A stretch of DNA of 33,970 nucleotides from JBBRMQ01 sp038230775 (GCA_038230775.1 JBBRMQ010000014.1:1-33970), one strand, 5' to 3'. Shown: positions 7,867 through 15,093, counted from the first letter of the stretch. A program made the numbers and translations. Notes: generated by a model from the sequence alone, not told the origin.

Positions 7867-8031
7867 GTGACCGTCCACTTCGGCCGCTTCTTTCAGCTCA
7901 TCGGGATGATTCTGCTTCCGATCGGCCTCATGATCGGTCTGTTCAAGAATGACGTAGCGCTCGAAGTGCGGCTGTTGTGGATCGGCGGCGCGTTCTTCGT
8001 GGTGGGCTGGCTCATGGCGCGAAAGAAGTGA
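7867..8031 (+). CDS. Small two-helix membrane protein, function unknown
   Basis: This is a 54-residue frame starting at GTG 7867, directly after the preceding stop, and ending with TGA at 8029-8031. It has two hydrophobic helices (FFQLIGMILLPIGLMIGLF and LLWIGGAFFVVGWLM) separated by a short polar loop with NDVALEVR, and a basic end ARKK. Its stop overlaps the GTG start of the next gene (GTGA), which supports real translation. I do not recognise a family beyond a small two-helix membrane protein. Confidence 0.75.
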   Translation: MTVHFGRFFQLIGMILLPIGLMIGLFKNDVALEVRLLWIGGAFFVVGWLMARKK

Positions 8032-8936
8032 AGTACACCGTCGTCCTCACCGCCGCCTATCCGCCGATCGCGCGCGAGATCCTGTCGGGCGAGTTCGACG
8101 TCGTCGAGCATCCGACCGAATCGCAGCGGACGGAAGACGACGTGATCACTCTGTTGAGCGAGGGCGACGCGGCCATCACGCTGCTGAGCGATCCGTTGAC
8201 GCGGCGCGTTCTCGCATCGAACCCCAATCTCCGGATCGTCGCCAACTGCGCGGTGGGCTACAACAACATCGACATCGCCGCCGCCCGCGACCTCGGCATC
8301 GTCGTGACGAATACGCCGGGGGTGCTGACCGAGGCGACGGCGGATCTCACGATGGGGCTGATGCTGGCGGTGACCCGGCGACTGATCGAGGCGGATCGCG
8401 AAGTTCGGTCCACCGGACGCTGCATCTGGGAGCCGCTCCACATGCTCGGCACAGGACTGCAGGGCAAGCAGCTCGGGATCGTGGGGATGGGGCGCATCGG
8501 CTCGGCCGTCGCCAGCCGGGCTCGAGCATTCGGCATGAAAGTCGTGCGGGCCACGCTCCTCGATGAAGTTTTTTCCTCGAGCGACATCATCTCCCTGCAC
8601 GTTCCGCTGAATGAAACGACGCATCACCTCATCGACGCGAACGCGCTGGCCCGGATGAAGCGCGGAGCCTTCATCGTGAACACCGCGCGTGGCGCGATCA
8701 TCGACGAACGTGCTCTCTGCGATGCGCTCGAGTCGGGTCACCTTGGTGGCGCGGCCCTCGATGTCTATGAAGACGAGCCCGCCGTGGATCCACGTTTGCT
8801 TCGACTGCAAAACGTCGTGCTGGCGCCTCACATCGGTTCGGCAACACTGGAGACGAGAAGCGCGATGGCGGCCGCCGCGGCGACAGATGTGGCGCGATTC
8901 CTGCGGGGCGAGAGCCCGCTGCACACCGTAACTTGA
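8028..8936 (+). CDS. D-2-hydroxyacid dehydrogenase (glyoxylate/hydroxypyruvate reductase-like)
   Basis: This NAD(P)-dependent oxidoreductase interconverts 2-keto acids and D-2-hydroxy acids. The 302-residue product has the substrate-side motif NCAVGYNNIDI, the Rossmann fingerprint GIVGMGRIG (Gly153, Gly155, Gly158) and the catalytic triad Arg221 (NTARG), Glu250 (EDEP) and His268 (APHIGSAT). The GTG start at 8028 overlaps the preceding stop, and KYTVVLTA begins the first beta strand. Between GMKVV (about 169-173) and LLDEVFSSSDIISLH the segment is some 16-20 residues shorter than usual, removing the loop after the second Rossmann strand that normally contacts the cofactor ribose; cofactor preference therefore cannot be read, and activity may be altered. 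Confidence 0.9.
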   Translation: MKYTVVLTAAYPPIAREILSGEFDVVEHPTESQRTEDDVITLLSEGDAAITLLSDPLTRRVLASNPNLRIVANCAVGYNNIDIAAARDLGIVVTNTPGVLTEATADLTMGLMLAVTRRLIEADREVRSTGRCIWEPLHMLGTGLQGKQLGIVGMGRIGSAVASRARAFGMKVVRATLLDEVFSSSDIISLHVPLNETTHHLIDANALARMKRGAFIVNTARGAIIDERALCDALESGHLGGAALDVYEDEPAVDPRLLRLQNVVLAPHIGSATLETRSAMAAAAATDVARFLRGESPLHTVT

Positions 8937-8976
8937 CCCCGGACTCGTCAGTTCTCGATGTCGGAAAAACGTAGCG

Positions 8977-9432
8977 ATGGACGAAAACGGAGTGGAGAAG
9001 GGCGAGAAGCGAATCCTCGTCGTCGATGACGACGACGCGATCCGTACGCTTCTGATGACGATTCTGCGGCGGCGCGGATTCGCAGTCGACGTCGCGCGCA
9101 ACGGTGCCGAAGCGCTCGACCGCCTCGCGCGTTGCCACTACGCGGTCATGCTTCTCGATCTCATGATGCCGGTCCTCAACGGCTGGCAGGTTCTGGAAAA
9201 GCTGGCGGAGCGTGAGGCGTCGAACCGTCCGGTCGTGATCGTCCTTACGGCCGGCAGCGAGCTGCGTGATCTGAAGGCGGACCTCGTTTCCGGAAGCGTG
9301 CGAAAGCCGTTCGACGTTGAGCTGCTTCTCGACAGCGTCGCCGCGTGCATCGCGACACTCGGCACGCGTCCGCAGCTTCCGGAATGCCCGCCGGCGGACA
9401 GCACCCGGAAAAACACAACGAAACCCACCTGA
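8977..9432 (+). CDS. Single-domain response regulator (receiver)
   Basis: The 151-residue product is one CheY-like receiver with no output domain. It shows the acidic cluster DDDD (residues 17-20), the phosphoacceptor Asp61 in LLDLMMP, Thr91 in VLTAG and Lys110 in RKPF, so it should be competent for phosphorylation. The C-terminal ~30 residues are polar and proline-containing (TRPQLPECPP) and likely disordered. No histidine kinase is in the window. It is followed by a second receiver gene after 53 bp, suggesting a pair on one transcript. Confidence 0.92.
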   Translation: MDENGVEKGEKRILVVDDDDAIRTLLMTILRRRGFAVDVARNGAEALDRLARCHYAVMLLDLMMPVLNGWQVLEKLAEREASNRPVVIVLTAGSELRDLKADLVSGSVRKPFDVELLLDSVAACIATLGTRPQLPECPPADSTRKNTTKPT

Positions 9433-9485
9433 GAAACGGAGCTGGCACACCTTTTGACATTTTGACGTCACGAGAGGATTCGACG

Positions 9486-9938
9486 ATGCCATCAGAAGCC
9501 AGGGTTCTCATCATCGAAGACAACGACGCGCTTCGCGTCATGCTGTTCACCATCCTTTGCCACCAGCCGCTCGACGTCGATACGGCCGCCACGGCCGATG
9601 AAGCGATGGAGAAAGTCACCACCTGTGACTACGCGCTCATTCTGATCGACATCAATCTGCCGGATAACGAAGGTCCGAGCTTCCTGTGCCGTTTCCGCGA
9701 GGAGCGGCCCGAGGCCACGACGTTCGTCATTGCGGTACGCGATCCGGCGAAGGAGATCGCGATCGATCCGCAGATCGTCAGCGCGATTCTCAGCAAGCCG
9801 ATCGAGATCGACACGTTCGCCGACATCGTCCGCGAATGCGCGATCGTGGTTCCACCGCCGGAGGATCCGTTGCAGTGTCCTCCATCGGATAGCGAAGTTC
9901 GCGCGCAGGTTGATCGCGGCGGATATCTCCCCAATTGA
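9486..9938 (+). CDS. Divergent single-domain response regulator (receiver)
   Basis: The 150-residue product is a second receiver domain: IIEDND near the N-terminus (Glu11, Asp12), the phosphoacceptor position Asp55 in LIDINLP and Lys104 in LSKPIEI. The usual Thr/Ser of the fourth strand is missing: the strand reads FVIAVRD, giving Val or Ala at that place, so the switch mechanism may be changed or the domain may be phosphorylation-independent. The start ATG 9486 follows a good AGAGGA ribosome binding site. Its stop overlaps the TTG start of the next gene. The partner and output are unknown. Confidence 0.85.
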   Translation: MPSEARVLIIEDNDALRVMLFTILCHQPLDVDTAATADEAMEKVTTCDYALILIDINLPDNEGPSFLCRFREERPEATTFVIAVRDPAKEIAIDPQIVSAILSKPIEIDTFADIVRECAIVVPPPEDPLQCPPSDSEVRAQVDRGGYLPN

Positions 9939-10222
9939 CGGCCATCGACGCCGTCGGCTGGGGGAGCTCTCTGATCCTCATCCTGACGATCGGGAAGCAG
10001 GTCTTCAAGCAATGGCATGACGGCACCAGCGAGGGCGTGTCGAGGTGGCTGTTCGTGGGCCAGTTGGCGGCGTCTGCGGGGTTCACCCTCTATAGCTGGC
10101 TGGTCAAGAACTGGGTCTTCGTCGTCACAAATGCCCTGATGGTGGTGAATGGTCTTCTCGGATACGCGATCACTGTCCGTCATCGCCGGCGAGAGAGGAA
10201 CGTCGGCGAGGGCGCGCGCTGA
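9935..10222 (+). CDS. PQ-loop / SemiSWEET-like small membrane protein
   Basis: The 95-residue product has three hydrophobic helices: residues about 6-22, 41-60 and 63-83 (VFVVTNALMVVNGLLGYAITV), with the loop GTSEGVSRWLF after helix one. Three helices in under 100 residues with a T-S-x-G-(V/L)-S loop is the plan of bacterial SemiSWEET sugar transporters and related PQ-loop half-transporters that act as dimers. The Pro-Gln dipeptide itself is not obvious (KQ is present), so substrate cannot be assigned. The likely start is TTG 9935, overlapping the preceding stop (TTGA). Confidence 0.7.
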   Translation: MTAIDAVGWGSSLILILTIGKQVFKQWHDGTSEGVSRWLFVGQLAASAGFTLYSWLVKNWVFVVTNALMVVNGLLGYAITVRHRRRERNVGEGAR

Positions 10223-10234
10223 GTCGCGCGTTGA

Positions 10235-10256
10235 TTCTGTGTGAGGACACACAGAA
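10235..10256. terminator. Inverted repeat after the PQ-loop gene; possible weak terminator or operator
   Basis: TTCTGTGTG (10235-10243) pairs perfectly with CACACAGAA (10248-10256) around a 4-nt loop. There is no following T run, so it is at best a weak or Rho-assisted terminator, or an operator in front of the EamA gene. Confidence 0.35.
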
Positions 10257-10298
10257 GCACCAGGTGTGCATGCGTGATCGCCGAGCCGCCCACCCAAA

Positions 10299-10320
10299 CC
10301 ATTCCCTTGCTACCCTCGGG
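10299..10320. repeat. Diverged copy of the ATCCTGAGCG-type dispersed repeat
   Basis: On the minus strand this reads CATCCCGAGGGTAGCAAGGG, similar to the elements at 1373-1395 and 21207-21229 in the ATCC(T/C)GAG and AGC..AGG portions. It lies immediately upstream of the EamA gene and occupies its ribosome-binding region. Confidence 0.4.
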
Positions 10321-11187
10321 ATGACCATGAATCGTCATCGCATTGGCACTCTCTACGTCGTCGGCGCGGCGCTGCTCTGGTCCACGGGCGGCATCGGCAT
10401 CAAGGCGGTTCACGACTCCGCGCTGAAGGTCACCTTCTACCGGTCGCTGTTCGCCGCGATCGCGCTGATGATCTTCATCCCGCGCGACCGGTGGATGCGG
10501 CGGCGATGGAAGTCGAATGGCGCGTTCGCCATCGCGGTCGTCAGCTACGCCGCGTGTCTGACCACGTTTGTCGTGGCCACGAAATGGACGACGGCCGCGA
10601 ACGCGATCTTTCTGCAGTATGCGGGCGCCGTCTGGGTTCTGCTGCTATCGCCCGTCATCGTGCATGAGCCCATCCGCGGCAAGGATGTCGCCGCAATCAC
10701 CGCGGCGATCGGCGGCATGGCGCTTTTCTTCTTGGGCCGCTTCGACACACGAGGCATGAGCGGCAATGCGATGGCATTGCTCTCCAGCGTCTTCTTCGCC
10801 GCGCTGATCCTGTCGCTGCGGCGCGACCAGGAAGCGTCCCAGGCGGCGGTGCTCTGGGGCAACGTGGCGTGCGCGCTTTCCGTGCTGCCGTTCATCATTC
10901 GTGACCTGGCACTCACCCCTCTATCACTCGCCATCTTTGTCTTTCTGGGCTTTTTTCAAATCGCTCTTGCCTACACGTTCTTCACCCGGGGCCTCGCCTA
11001 TGTGACGGCGACCCAGGCTTCACTCACCGGAATGCTGGAGCCGATTGCGAATCCGGTGTGGGTCTTTTTGATGCTTGGGGAACGCCCTTCTCCCTTCGCC
11101 ATCGCCGGGGCGGCGGTCGTCCTGTCGGCGATCGGATGGCACACGCTGACGGCCGGCGCCGTCGCGGATCTGCCCGCGGTCGACTGA
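10321..11187 (+). CDS. EamA/DMT-family transporter
   Basis: The product of 288 residues is an inner-membrane protein of the drug/metabolite transporter superfamily, with ten predicted helices in two EamA repeats. Typical features are GAALLWSTGGIGIKAV in helix 1, the Arg in KVTFYRSLFA, and in the second half ALAYTFFTRGLAYVTATQASLTGMLEPIANPVWVFLMLGE, the family-conserved Pro/Glu region. Members export amino acids, nucleobases or other metabolites; the substrate here is not determined. ATG 10321 and ATG 10327 are both possible starts; longer upstream starts would translate the inverted repeat and are not supported. Confidence 0.9.
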   Translation: MTMNRHRIGTLYVVGAALLWSTGGIGIKAVHDSALKVTFYRSLFAAIALMIFIPRDRWMRRRWKSNGAFAIAVVSYAACLTTFVVATKWTTAANAIFLQYAGAVWVLLLSPVIVHEPIRGKDVAAITAAIGGMALFFLGRFDTRGMSGNAMALLSSVFFAALILSLRRDQEASQAAVLWGNVACALSVLPFIIRDLALTPLSLAIFVFLGFFQIALAYTFFTRGLAYVTATQASLTGMLEPIANPVWVFLMLGERPSPFAIAGAAVVLSAIGWHTLTAGAVADLPAVD

Positions 11188-11215
11188 AGGCCGCTTTCTT
11201 GCACCGTCGCACGGC

Positions 11216-12592
11216 GTGTCCGCCATCGAGCTGATCGAGCCCGCCACCGGCGAGCCGTTCACCACCGTGACGCAGGCATCCGCCGAGGATGTCGATCGAG
11301 CCGTGACTGCGGCGGCGAAGGCCTTCCAGTCCTGGCGCAAGACCAGTCCGCGCGAACGAGGCCGGCTTCTGCAGCGGGTCGCCGCGCTGATCCGCGAGAA
11401 CGCCGAAGATCTGGCCAAAGCGGAAGCTCGAAACGTCGGCAAGCCGATTCGCGACGCGCGCGATGAAGTCGGCCTGGCCGCCGATTGTTTCGACTACTAC
11501 GCCGGGGCCACGAACAAGGTGTTCGGCCAGACGATCCCGTCCGCCGCCCCCGGCGTGCTCATGACATTTCGCGAGCCCGTCGGGGTCTGCGGGATCATCG
11601 TTCCCTGGAACTTTCCGATCGCGATCACGTCGTGGAAAGTCGCGCCTGCGCTCTCGATGGGAAACGCGGTGGTCCTCAAGCCTGCCGAGCAGACGCCCGT
11701 GACCGCCCTTCGCCTGGCGGAGCTCGTGCTGGAGGCGGGAATCCCGGAAGGTGTCTTCACCGTGATCACCGGAAAGGGCTCGGTCGCCGGCGAAGCGATC
11801 ATCAAGCATCCGCTCGTCCGAAAGCTGTCGTTTACCGGCTCGACCGAGATCGGCACGCGCGTCATGCGACTGGCAGCGGATGACGTGAAGCGCGTGACGC
11901 TCGAGTTAGGCGGAAAGTCCGCGAACATCATGTTCGCCGACTGCGACTTCGATCGCGCCGTCAAATCCGCCGTTTCCAGCTCCCTCGGAAACGCCGGACA
12001 GGATTGCTGCGCGCGGAGCCGCGTGCTCGTCGAGCAGTCGGTCTATCAGCGATTCAGCGACGCACTCGTCGCGGCGTTCAAGAGGGTCCGGGTGGGAAAT
12101 CCCCTCGATGATGCAACGGAGATGGGCCCGCTCGTCACGTCGGCACAGCGCGACCGCGTGATGGAGTACGTCGAGGCGGGAAAAAAAGAAGGCGCCACTC
12201 TCGCCACTGGAGGAACGGCGCGCAGCGAGGCGGGCTGGTACCTCGAGCCGACGGTGTTCCTCGATACGAAGCCACAGATGCGGATCGTGCGCGAAGAGAT
12301 CTTCGGACCCGTCGTCACGGTGATGCCCTTTGGAGACGAAGCCGAGGCACTTCGTCTCGCGAACGACAGCGAGTACGGTCTGTCGGGCTCGATCTGGACT
12401 CGAGACTCCGGCCGCGCGATGCGAGTGGCGCGCGGATTCGAGACCGGCAACATCTCGATCAACTCCGGCAGCAGCGTCCATCTCGAAGGCCCATTCGGAG
12501 GCGTCAAGAAGAGCGGGTTAGGCCGCGAGATGGGGATGCAGGTCCTCGATCACTACACGGAATGGAAGACGGTTTACCTGGATGTTCAATGA
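11216..12592 (+). CDS. Aldehyde dehydrogenase (NAD(P)+)
   Basis: The 458-residue product oxidises an aldehyde to a carboxylate. It has the cofactor and active-site motifs of the ALDH superfamily: PWNFPIAITSWKVAPAL, KPAEQTPVTALRLAEL, FTGSTEIG, the general-base region VTLELGGKSANIM and the catalytic cysteine in GNAGQDCCARSR, plus EEIFGPVVTV and the C-terminal GPFGGVKKSGLGRE. It begins with GTG 11216, 28 bp after the EamA gene, and is slightly shorter than the usual 475-500 residues at the N-terminus. Neighbouring a gamma-glutamyl-ligase-like gene, it may act like PuuC on an aminoaldehyde or gamma-glutamyl aminoaldehyde; this is inference from context. Confidence 0.92.
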   Translation: MSAIELIEPATGEPFTTVTQASAEDVDRAVTAAAKAFQSWRKTSPRERGRLLQRVAALIRENAEDLAKAEARNVGKPIRDARDEVGLAADCFDYYAGATNKVFGQTIPSAAPGVLMTFREPVGVCGIIVPWNFPIAITSWKVAPALSMGNAVVLKPAEQTPVTALRLAELVLEAGIPEGVFTVITGKGSVAGEAIIKHPLVRKLSFTGSTEIGTRVMRLAADDVKRVTLELGGKSANIMFADCDFDRAVKSAVSSSLGNAGQDCCARSRVLVEQSVYQRFSDALVAAFKRVRVGNPLDDATEMGPLVTSAQRDRVMEYVEAGKKEGATLATGGTARSEAGWYLEPTVFLDTKPQMRIVREEIFGPVVTVMPFGDEAEALRLANDSEYGLSGSIWTRDSGRAMRVARGFETGNISINSGSSVHLEGPFGGVKKSGLGREMGMQVLDHYTEWKTVYLDVQ

Positions 12593-12596
12593 GTGA

Positions 12597-12690
12597 GGAA
12601 GTTAGGATGTTGGGACGTTAGGAAGCGCGCCGCCCGTCACTGTCTGCGTTTTCCCTTCCCAACATCCCAACTTCCCAACTTCCCAACTTT
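12597..12690. repeat. Inverted array of an 8-nt unit (GGAAGTTG-type) between ALDH and ligase genes
   Basis: Left arm 12597-12625 is GGAAGTTA, GGATGTTG, GGACGTTA, GGAAG. The right arm 12655-12689 is the reverse complement of AAGTTG, GGAAGTTG, GGAAGTTG, GGATGTTG, GGAAG. The arms can pair over about 29 nt around a GC-rich loop. It fills the 100-bp gap and its pyrimidine-rich right arm abuts the ATG of the next gene. Confidence 0.85.
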
Positions 12691-12692
12691 TT

Positions 12693-14069
12693 ATGATTGG
12701 CCGAATCGACACCGACACCTTGAAGCGCATGGTCGCGGACGACGAGATCGAGACCGTCATCGCTGCCTTTCCCGACATGTACGGGCGGCTGGTGGGCAAG
12801 CGATTCGTCGGGCGCTATTTCGTCGACGACGTGCTCCCGAACGGGATGCATTGCTGCGACTATCTGCTGGCCTGCGATATCGCGATGGATCCTGTCCCCG
12901 GCTACGCCTTCACGAGCTGGGCGAAAGGCTACGGCGACTTCCACCCGATTCCCGACTTCGAGACGATGCGCATCGCGTCGTGGCAGAACAAGACGGCGAT
13001 CGTTCTCTGCGACGTGTACTACGAGAACCGCCACGAGCTGGTGCCGTTCGCACCGCGCAGCATTCTGCAGAAGCAGGTCGCGCGCGCGGCGGAACACGGC
13101 TTCCTGCCGATGGCTGCCTCCGAGCTCGAGCTCTATGTGTTCGACGATTCGTACGACACCGCAACGCAGAAAGGCTTCATCAACATCAAGCCGATCGGCA
13201 ACGTGATCGAGGACTACCACATCCTCCAGGGCACGAAAGAGGAGTTCCTGATCGGCGACATTCGTGCGCACCTGGAGAAGTCCGGCATCCCGTGCGAGTC
13301 GTCCAAAGGTGAGTGGGGGCCGGGCCAGCAGGAGATCGGCCTGCGCTACGCCGACGCCATCGAGATGGCGGATCGTCACTCCATCTACAAGCACATGGCG
13401 AAAGAGATCGCATGGAAGCATGGCAAGGCCGTGACCTTCATGGCGAAATGGGACGAGCGCTACGCTGGCTCGAGCTGCCACATTCACATGAGCCTCTGGG
13501 ACACCAAGGGCAAGAAGGCGCTCTTTGATGGAAAAGAAAAACTCGGCTCCATCCGCTGCTCCCCCACCTTCCGCCACTTCCTCGGCGGCTGGATGAAGCA
13601 CATCCGCGAGCTCTTCGCGTTCTATGCGCCGTACCCTGCGTCGTACAAACGCTACGTCGCGGGCTCGTTCGCCCCGACCGGAATCGCATGGAGCTTCGAC
13701 AATCGAACAGCGGGATTCCGCATCGTTGGCAGCGGACCGTCGCTGCGCATCGAGTGCCGCGCGCCGGGCGCCGATGCGAATCCGTACCTTGCCTTCGCCG
13801 CCACACTCGCCGCGGGACTGGACGGCATCGAGAATCACGTCGAGCCTCCGCCGGCGTTCGAAGGTGACGTCTATGCCGCGCGCGATCTTCCGCACATGCC
13901 GCACACACTCAACGAATCGATCCACGCGCTCGCCGGGAGCACGTGGGCACGCGGCATCTTCGGCGAAGACGTCATCGATCACTACCTGCACTTCTTCCGC
14001 ACCGAACAGAGAAAGTTTGACTCCGTCGTGACCGATTGGGAACGGCGGCGCTATTTCGAGATGGCCTGA
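12693..14069 (+). CDS. Glutamine synthetase family protein (gamma-glutamyl amine ligase-like)
   Basis: This is an ATP-dependent ligase of the glutamine synthetase superfamily, 458 residues. The beta-grasp N-domain has DMYGRLVGKRF; the catalytic domain has AASELELYVFDD (metal-binding glutamates), GPGQQEIGLRYADA, the nucleotide/glutamate region GSSCHIHMSL and GIAWSFDNRTAGFRIVG, and IECRAPGADANPYLA. These sequences resemble the PuuA/GlnA3/GlnT branch, which glutamylates amines, more than ammonia-assimilating GlnA. Placed after an aldehyde dehydrogenase and before an SDR, a role in amine or polyamine catabolism is plausible. ATG 12693 immediately follows a repeat arm, with no visible Shine-Dalgarno. 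There is no adenylylation motif that I can identify. Confidence 0.9.
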   Translation: MIGRIDTDTLKRMVADDEIETVIAAFPDMYGRLVGKRFVGRYFVDDVLPNGMHCCDYLLACDIAMDPVPGYAFTSWAKGYGDFHPIPDFETMRIASWQNKTAIVLCDVYYENRHELVPFAPRSILQKQVARAAEHGFLPMAASELELYVFDDSYDTATQKGFINIKPIGNVIEDYHILQGTKEEFLIGDIRAHLEKSGIPCESSKGEWGPGQQEIGLRYADAIEMADRHSIYKHMAKEIAWKHGKAVTFMAKWDERYAGSSCHIHMSLWDTKGKKALFDGKEKLGSIRCSPTFRHFLGGWMKHIRELFAFYAPYPASYKRYVAGSFAPTGIAWSFDNRTAGFRIVGSGPSLRIECRAPGADANPYLAFAATLAAGLDGIENHVEPPPAFEGDVYAARDLPHMPHTLNESIHALAGSTWARGIFGEDVIDHYLHFFRTEQRKFDSVVTDWERRRYFEMA

Positions 14070-14071
14070 GT

Positions 14072-14145
14072 AAGGACTGCGGACTGAGATCTGAGGACCG
14101 AGCCACCTCCCGGTCTCAGTCCTCAGTCCTCAGTCCGCAGTCCTT
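14072..14145. repeat. Inverted heptamer array (GGACTGA) between ligase and SDR genes
   Basis: Left arm 14072-14102 and right arm 14115-14145 are each 31 nt and match as reverse complements at 28 positions, around a 12-nt loop. The unit is GGACTGA with variants GGACTGC and GGACCGA. It occupies almost the whole gap. It is followed by a GGGGGGA ribosome binding site for the SDR gene. Confidence 0.9.
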
Positions 14146-14155
14146 CGGGGGGAAA

Positions 14156-14920
14156 ATGCGACTGGAAAACAAAGTGTGCTTGATCACTGGCGGCGGCAGC
14201 GGAATCGGCAAGGCTTCGTGTCTCGCGTTCGCGCGCGAAGGGGCGAAGATCGTCGTCGTCGACCTCAAGAAGGAAACGGCGGAGGCGACGGCGCACGAGA
14301 TCGGCGGCAACGCGAAGGCGTTCGGCGCCGACATCTCGAAGGCGAAAGATGCCGAAGCAATGGTGGCGTTCACGGAGAAAGCGTTCGGCCGCCTCGACGT
14401 CATCTTCAACAACGCTGGGATCTTTCACGCGAAGGATGAATCGGTCACGAACACGACCGAGGAGATCTGGGACCTCGTGATCGACGTCAACCTGAAAGGC
14501 GTGTTCTTCGGATGCCAGTACGCGATTCCGGCGATGCAACGCGCAGGCGGCGGGTCGATCATCAACACCGCGTCGTTCGTGGCGATCATGGGCGCTGCCG
14601 TGCCGCAGATCGCGTACACCGCCAGCAAAGGCGGCGTGCTGGCGATGACGCGGGAGATCGCAGTCGAGTTCGCGCGTCAGAAAATCAGGGCGAACTCATT
14701 GTGTCCCGGCCCGGTCGAGACTCCGCTTCTCGCGGAACTGCTGGCCGATCCGGCGCGTCGTCAGCGAAGGCTGGTGCATATCCCGATGGGCCGCTTCGCG
14801 CGACCCGAAGAAATGGCAAGCGCCGCGCTGTTCCTGGCCAGCGACGAGTCGTCGTACGTGACCGGAACCTCGTTTCTCGTCGACGGCGGAATCAGCGCCG
14901 CGTACATCACGCCGGAGTAG
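14156..14920 (+). CDS. Short-chain dehydrogenase/reductase (SDR)
   Basis: A classical SDR oxidoreductase, 254 residues. It shows the cofactor motif TGGGSGIG (residues 11-18), Asp36 at the end of strand 2 (suggesting NAD(H)), NNAG (85-88), Asn112, Ser140, and the catalytic YTASK with Tyr154 and Lys158, then PGPVETPL and the C-terminal SYVTGTSFLVDGG. The substrate is likely an alcohol or ketone; it may complete the route started by the neighbouring aldehyde dehydrogenase and ligase. The last codons and stop (GCG TAC ATC ACG CCG GAG TAG) recur in diverged form 85 bp downstream, showing a local tandem duplication. Confidence 0.92.
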   Translation: MRLENKVCLITGGGSGIGKASCLAFAREGAKIVVVDLKKETAEATAHEIGGNAKAFGADISKAKDAEAMVAFTEKAFGRLDVIFNNAGIFHAKDESVTNTTEEIWDLVIDVNLKGVFFGCQYAIPAMQRAGGGSIINTASFVAIMGAAVPQIAYTASKGGVLAMTREIAVEFARQKIRANSLCPGPVETPLLAELLADPARRQRRLVHIPMGRFARPEEMASAALFLASDESSYVTGTSFLVDGGISAAYITPE

Positions 14921-15093
14921 CTGGGGCTCCGCGATGGAACTTGATGAAAGAGCGCTCGAACGAGAATCGTCGCACGTCAGCGTCGCGTACATCACTCGAC
15001 GTAGCTGGGGCGGCGGGCTCTCAGCCCGCTGGCGGCCTGAGAGGCCGCCGACTCAGGAGTCCGCGATGAAACTCGACGCAAGAGCGCGCTCCC
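14892..15093. repeat. Diverged tandem duplication of the SDR 3' end; second copy holds a palindromic insert
   Basis: Copy A starts TCAGCGCCGCGTACATCAC at 14892; copy B starts TCAGCGTCGCGTACATCAC at 14977, an 85-bp offset. Both continue GTAGCTGGGG and then TCCGCGATGRAACTYGA with AAGAGCGC. In copy A GTAGCTGGGGC joins directly to TCCGCGATG; in copy B about 48 bp of palindromic sequence lies between them. Copy A therefore looks like the empty site and copy B like the filled site. Confidence 0.85.
15001..15059. repeat. REP-like twin-hairpin element
   Basis: Two perfect hairpins stand side by side: GCGGGCT / CTC / AGCCCGC (15013-15029) and GGCGGCCT / GAG / AGGCCGCC (15031-15049). Their 3-nt loops, CTC and GAG, are complementary to each other. 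A diverged copy lies at 94-148 inside the ccmI-like frame, so this is a dispersed family. No transposase is in the window. Confidence 0.85.

Noticed and set aside
6781..9101. Long minus-strand frames (365 and 402 codons) opposite the cyclophilin and dehydrogenase genes
   Set aside because: Arginine/histidine-rich composition typical of antisense shadows, and the plus genes are well supported.
9454..9459. TTGACA as -35 box of a promoter before the second receiver gene
   Set aside because: No acceptable -10 hexamer at 16-18 bp; the gap has only a ribosome binding site.
12618..13991. 457-codon minus-strand frame opposite the ligase gene
   Set aside because: The plus frame has all glutamine-synthetase-family motifs; the antisense product has no recognisable domain.
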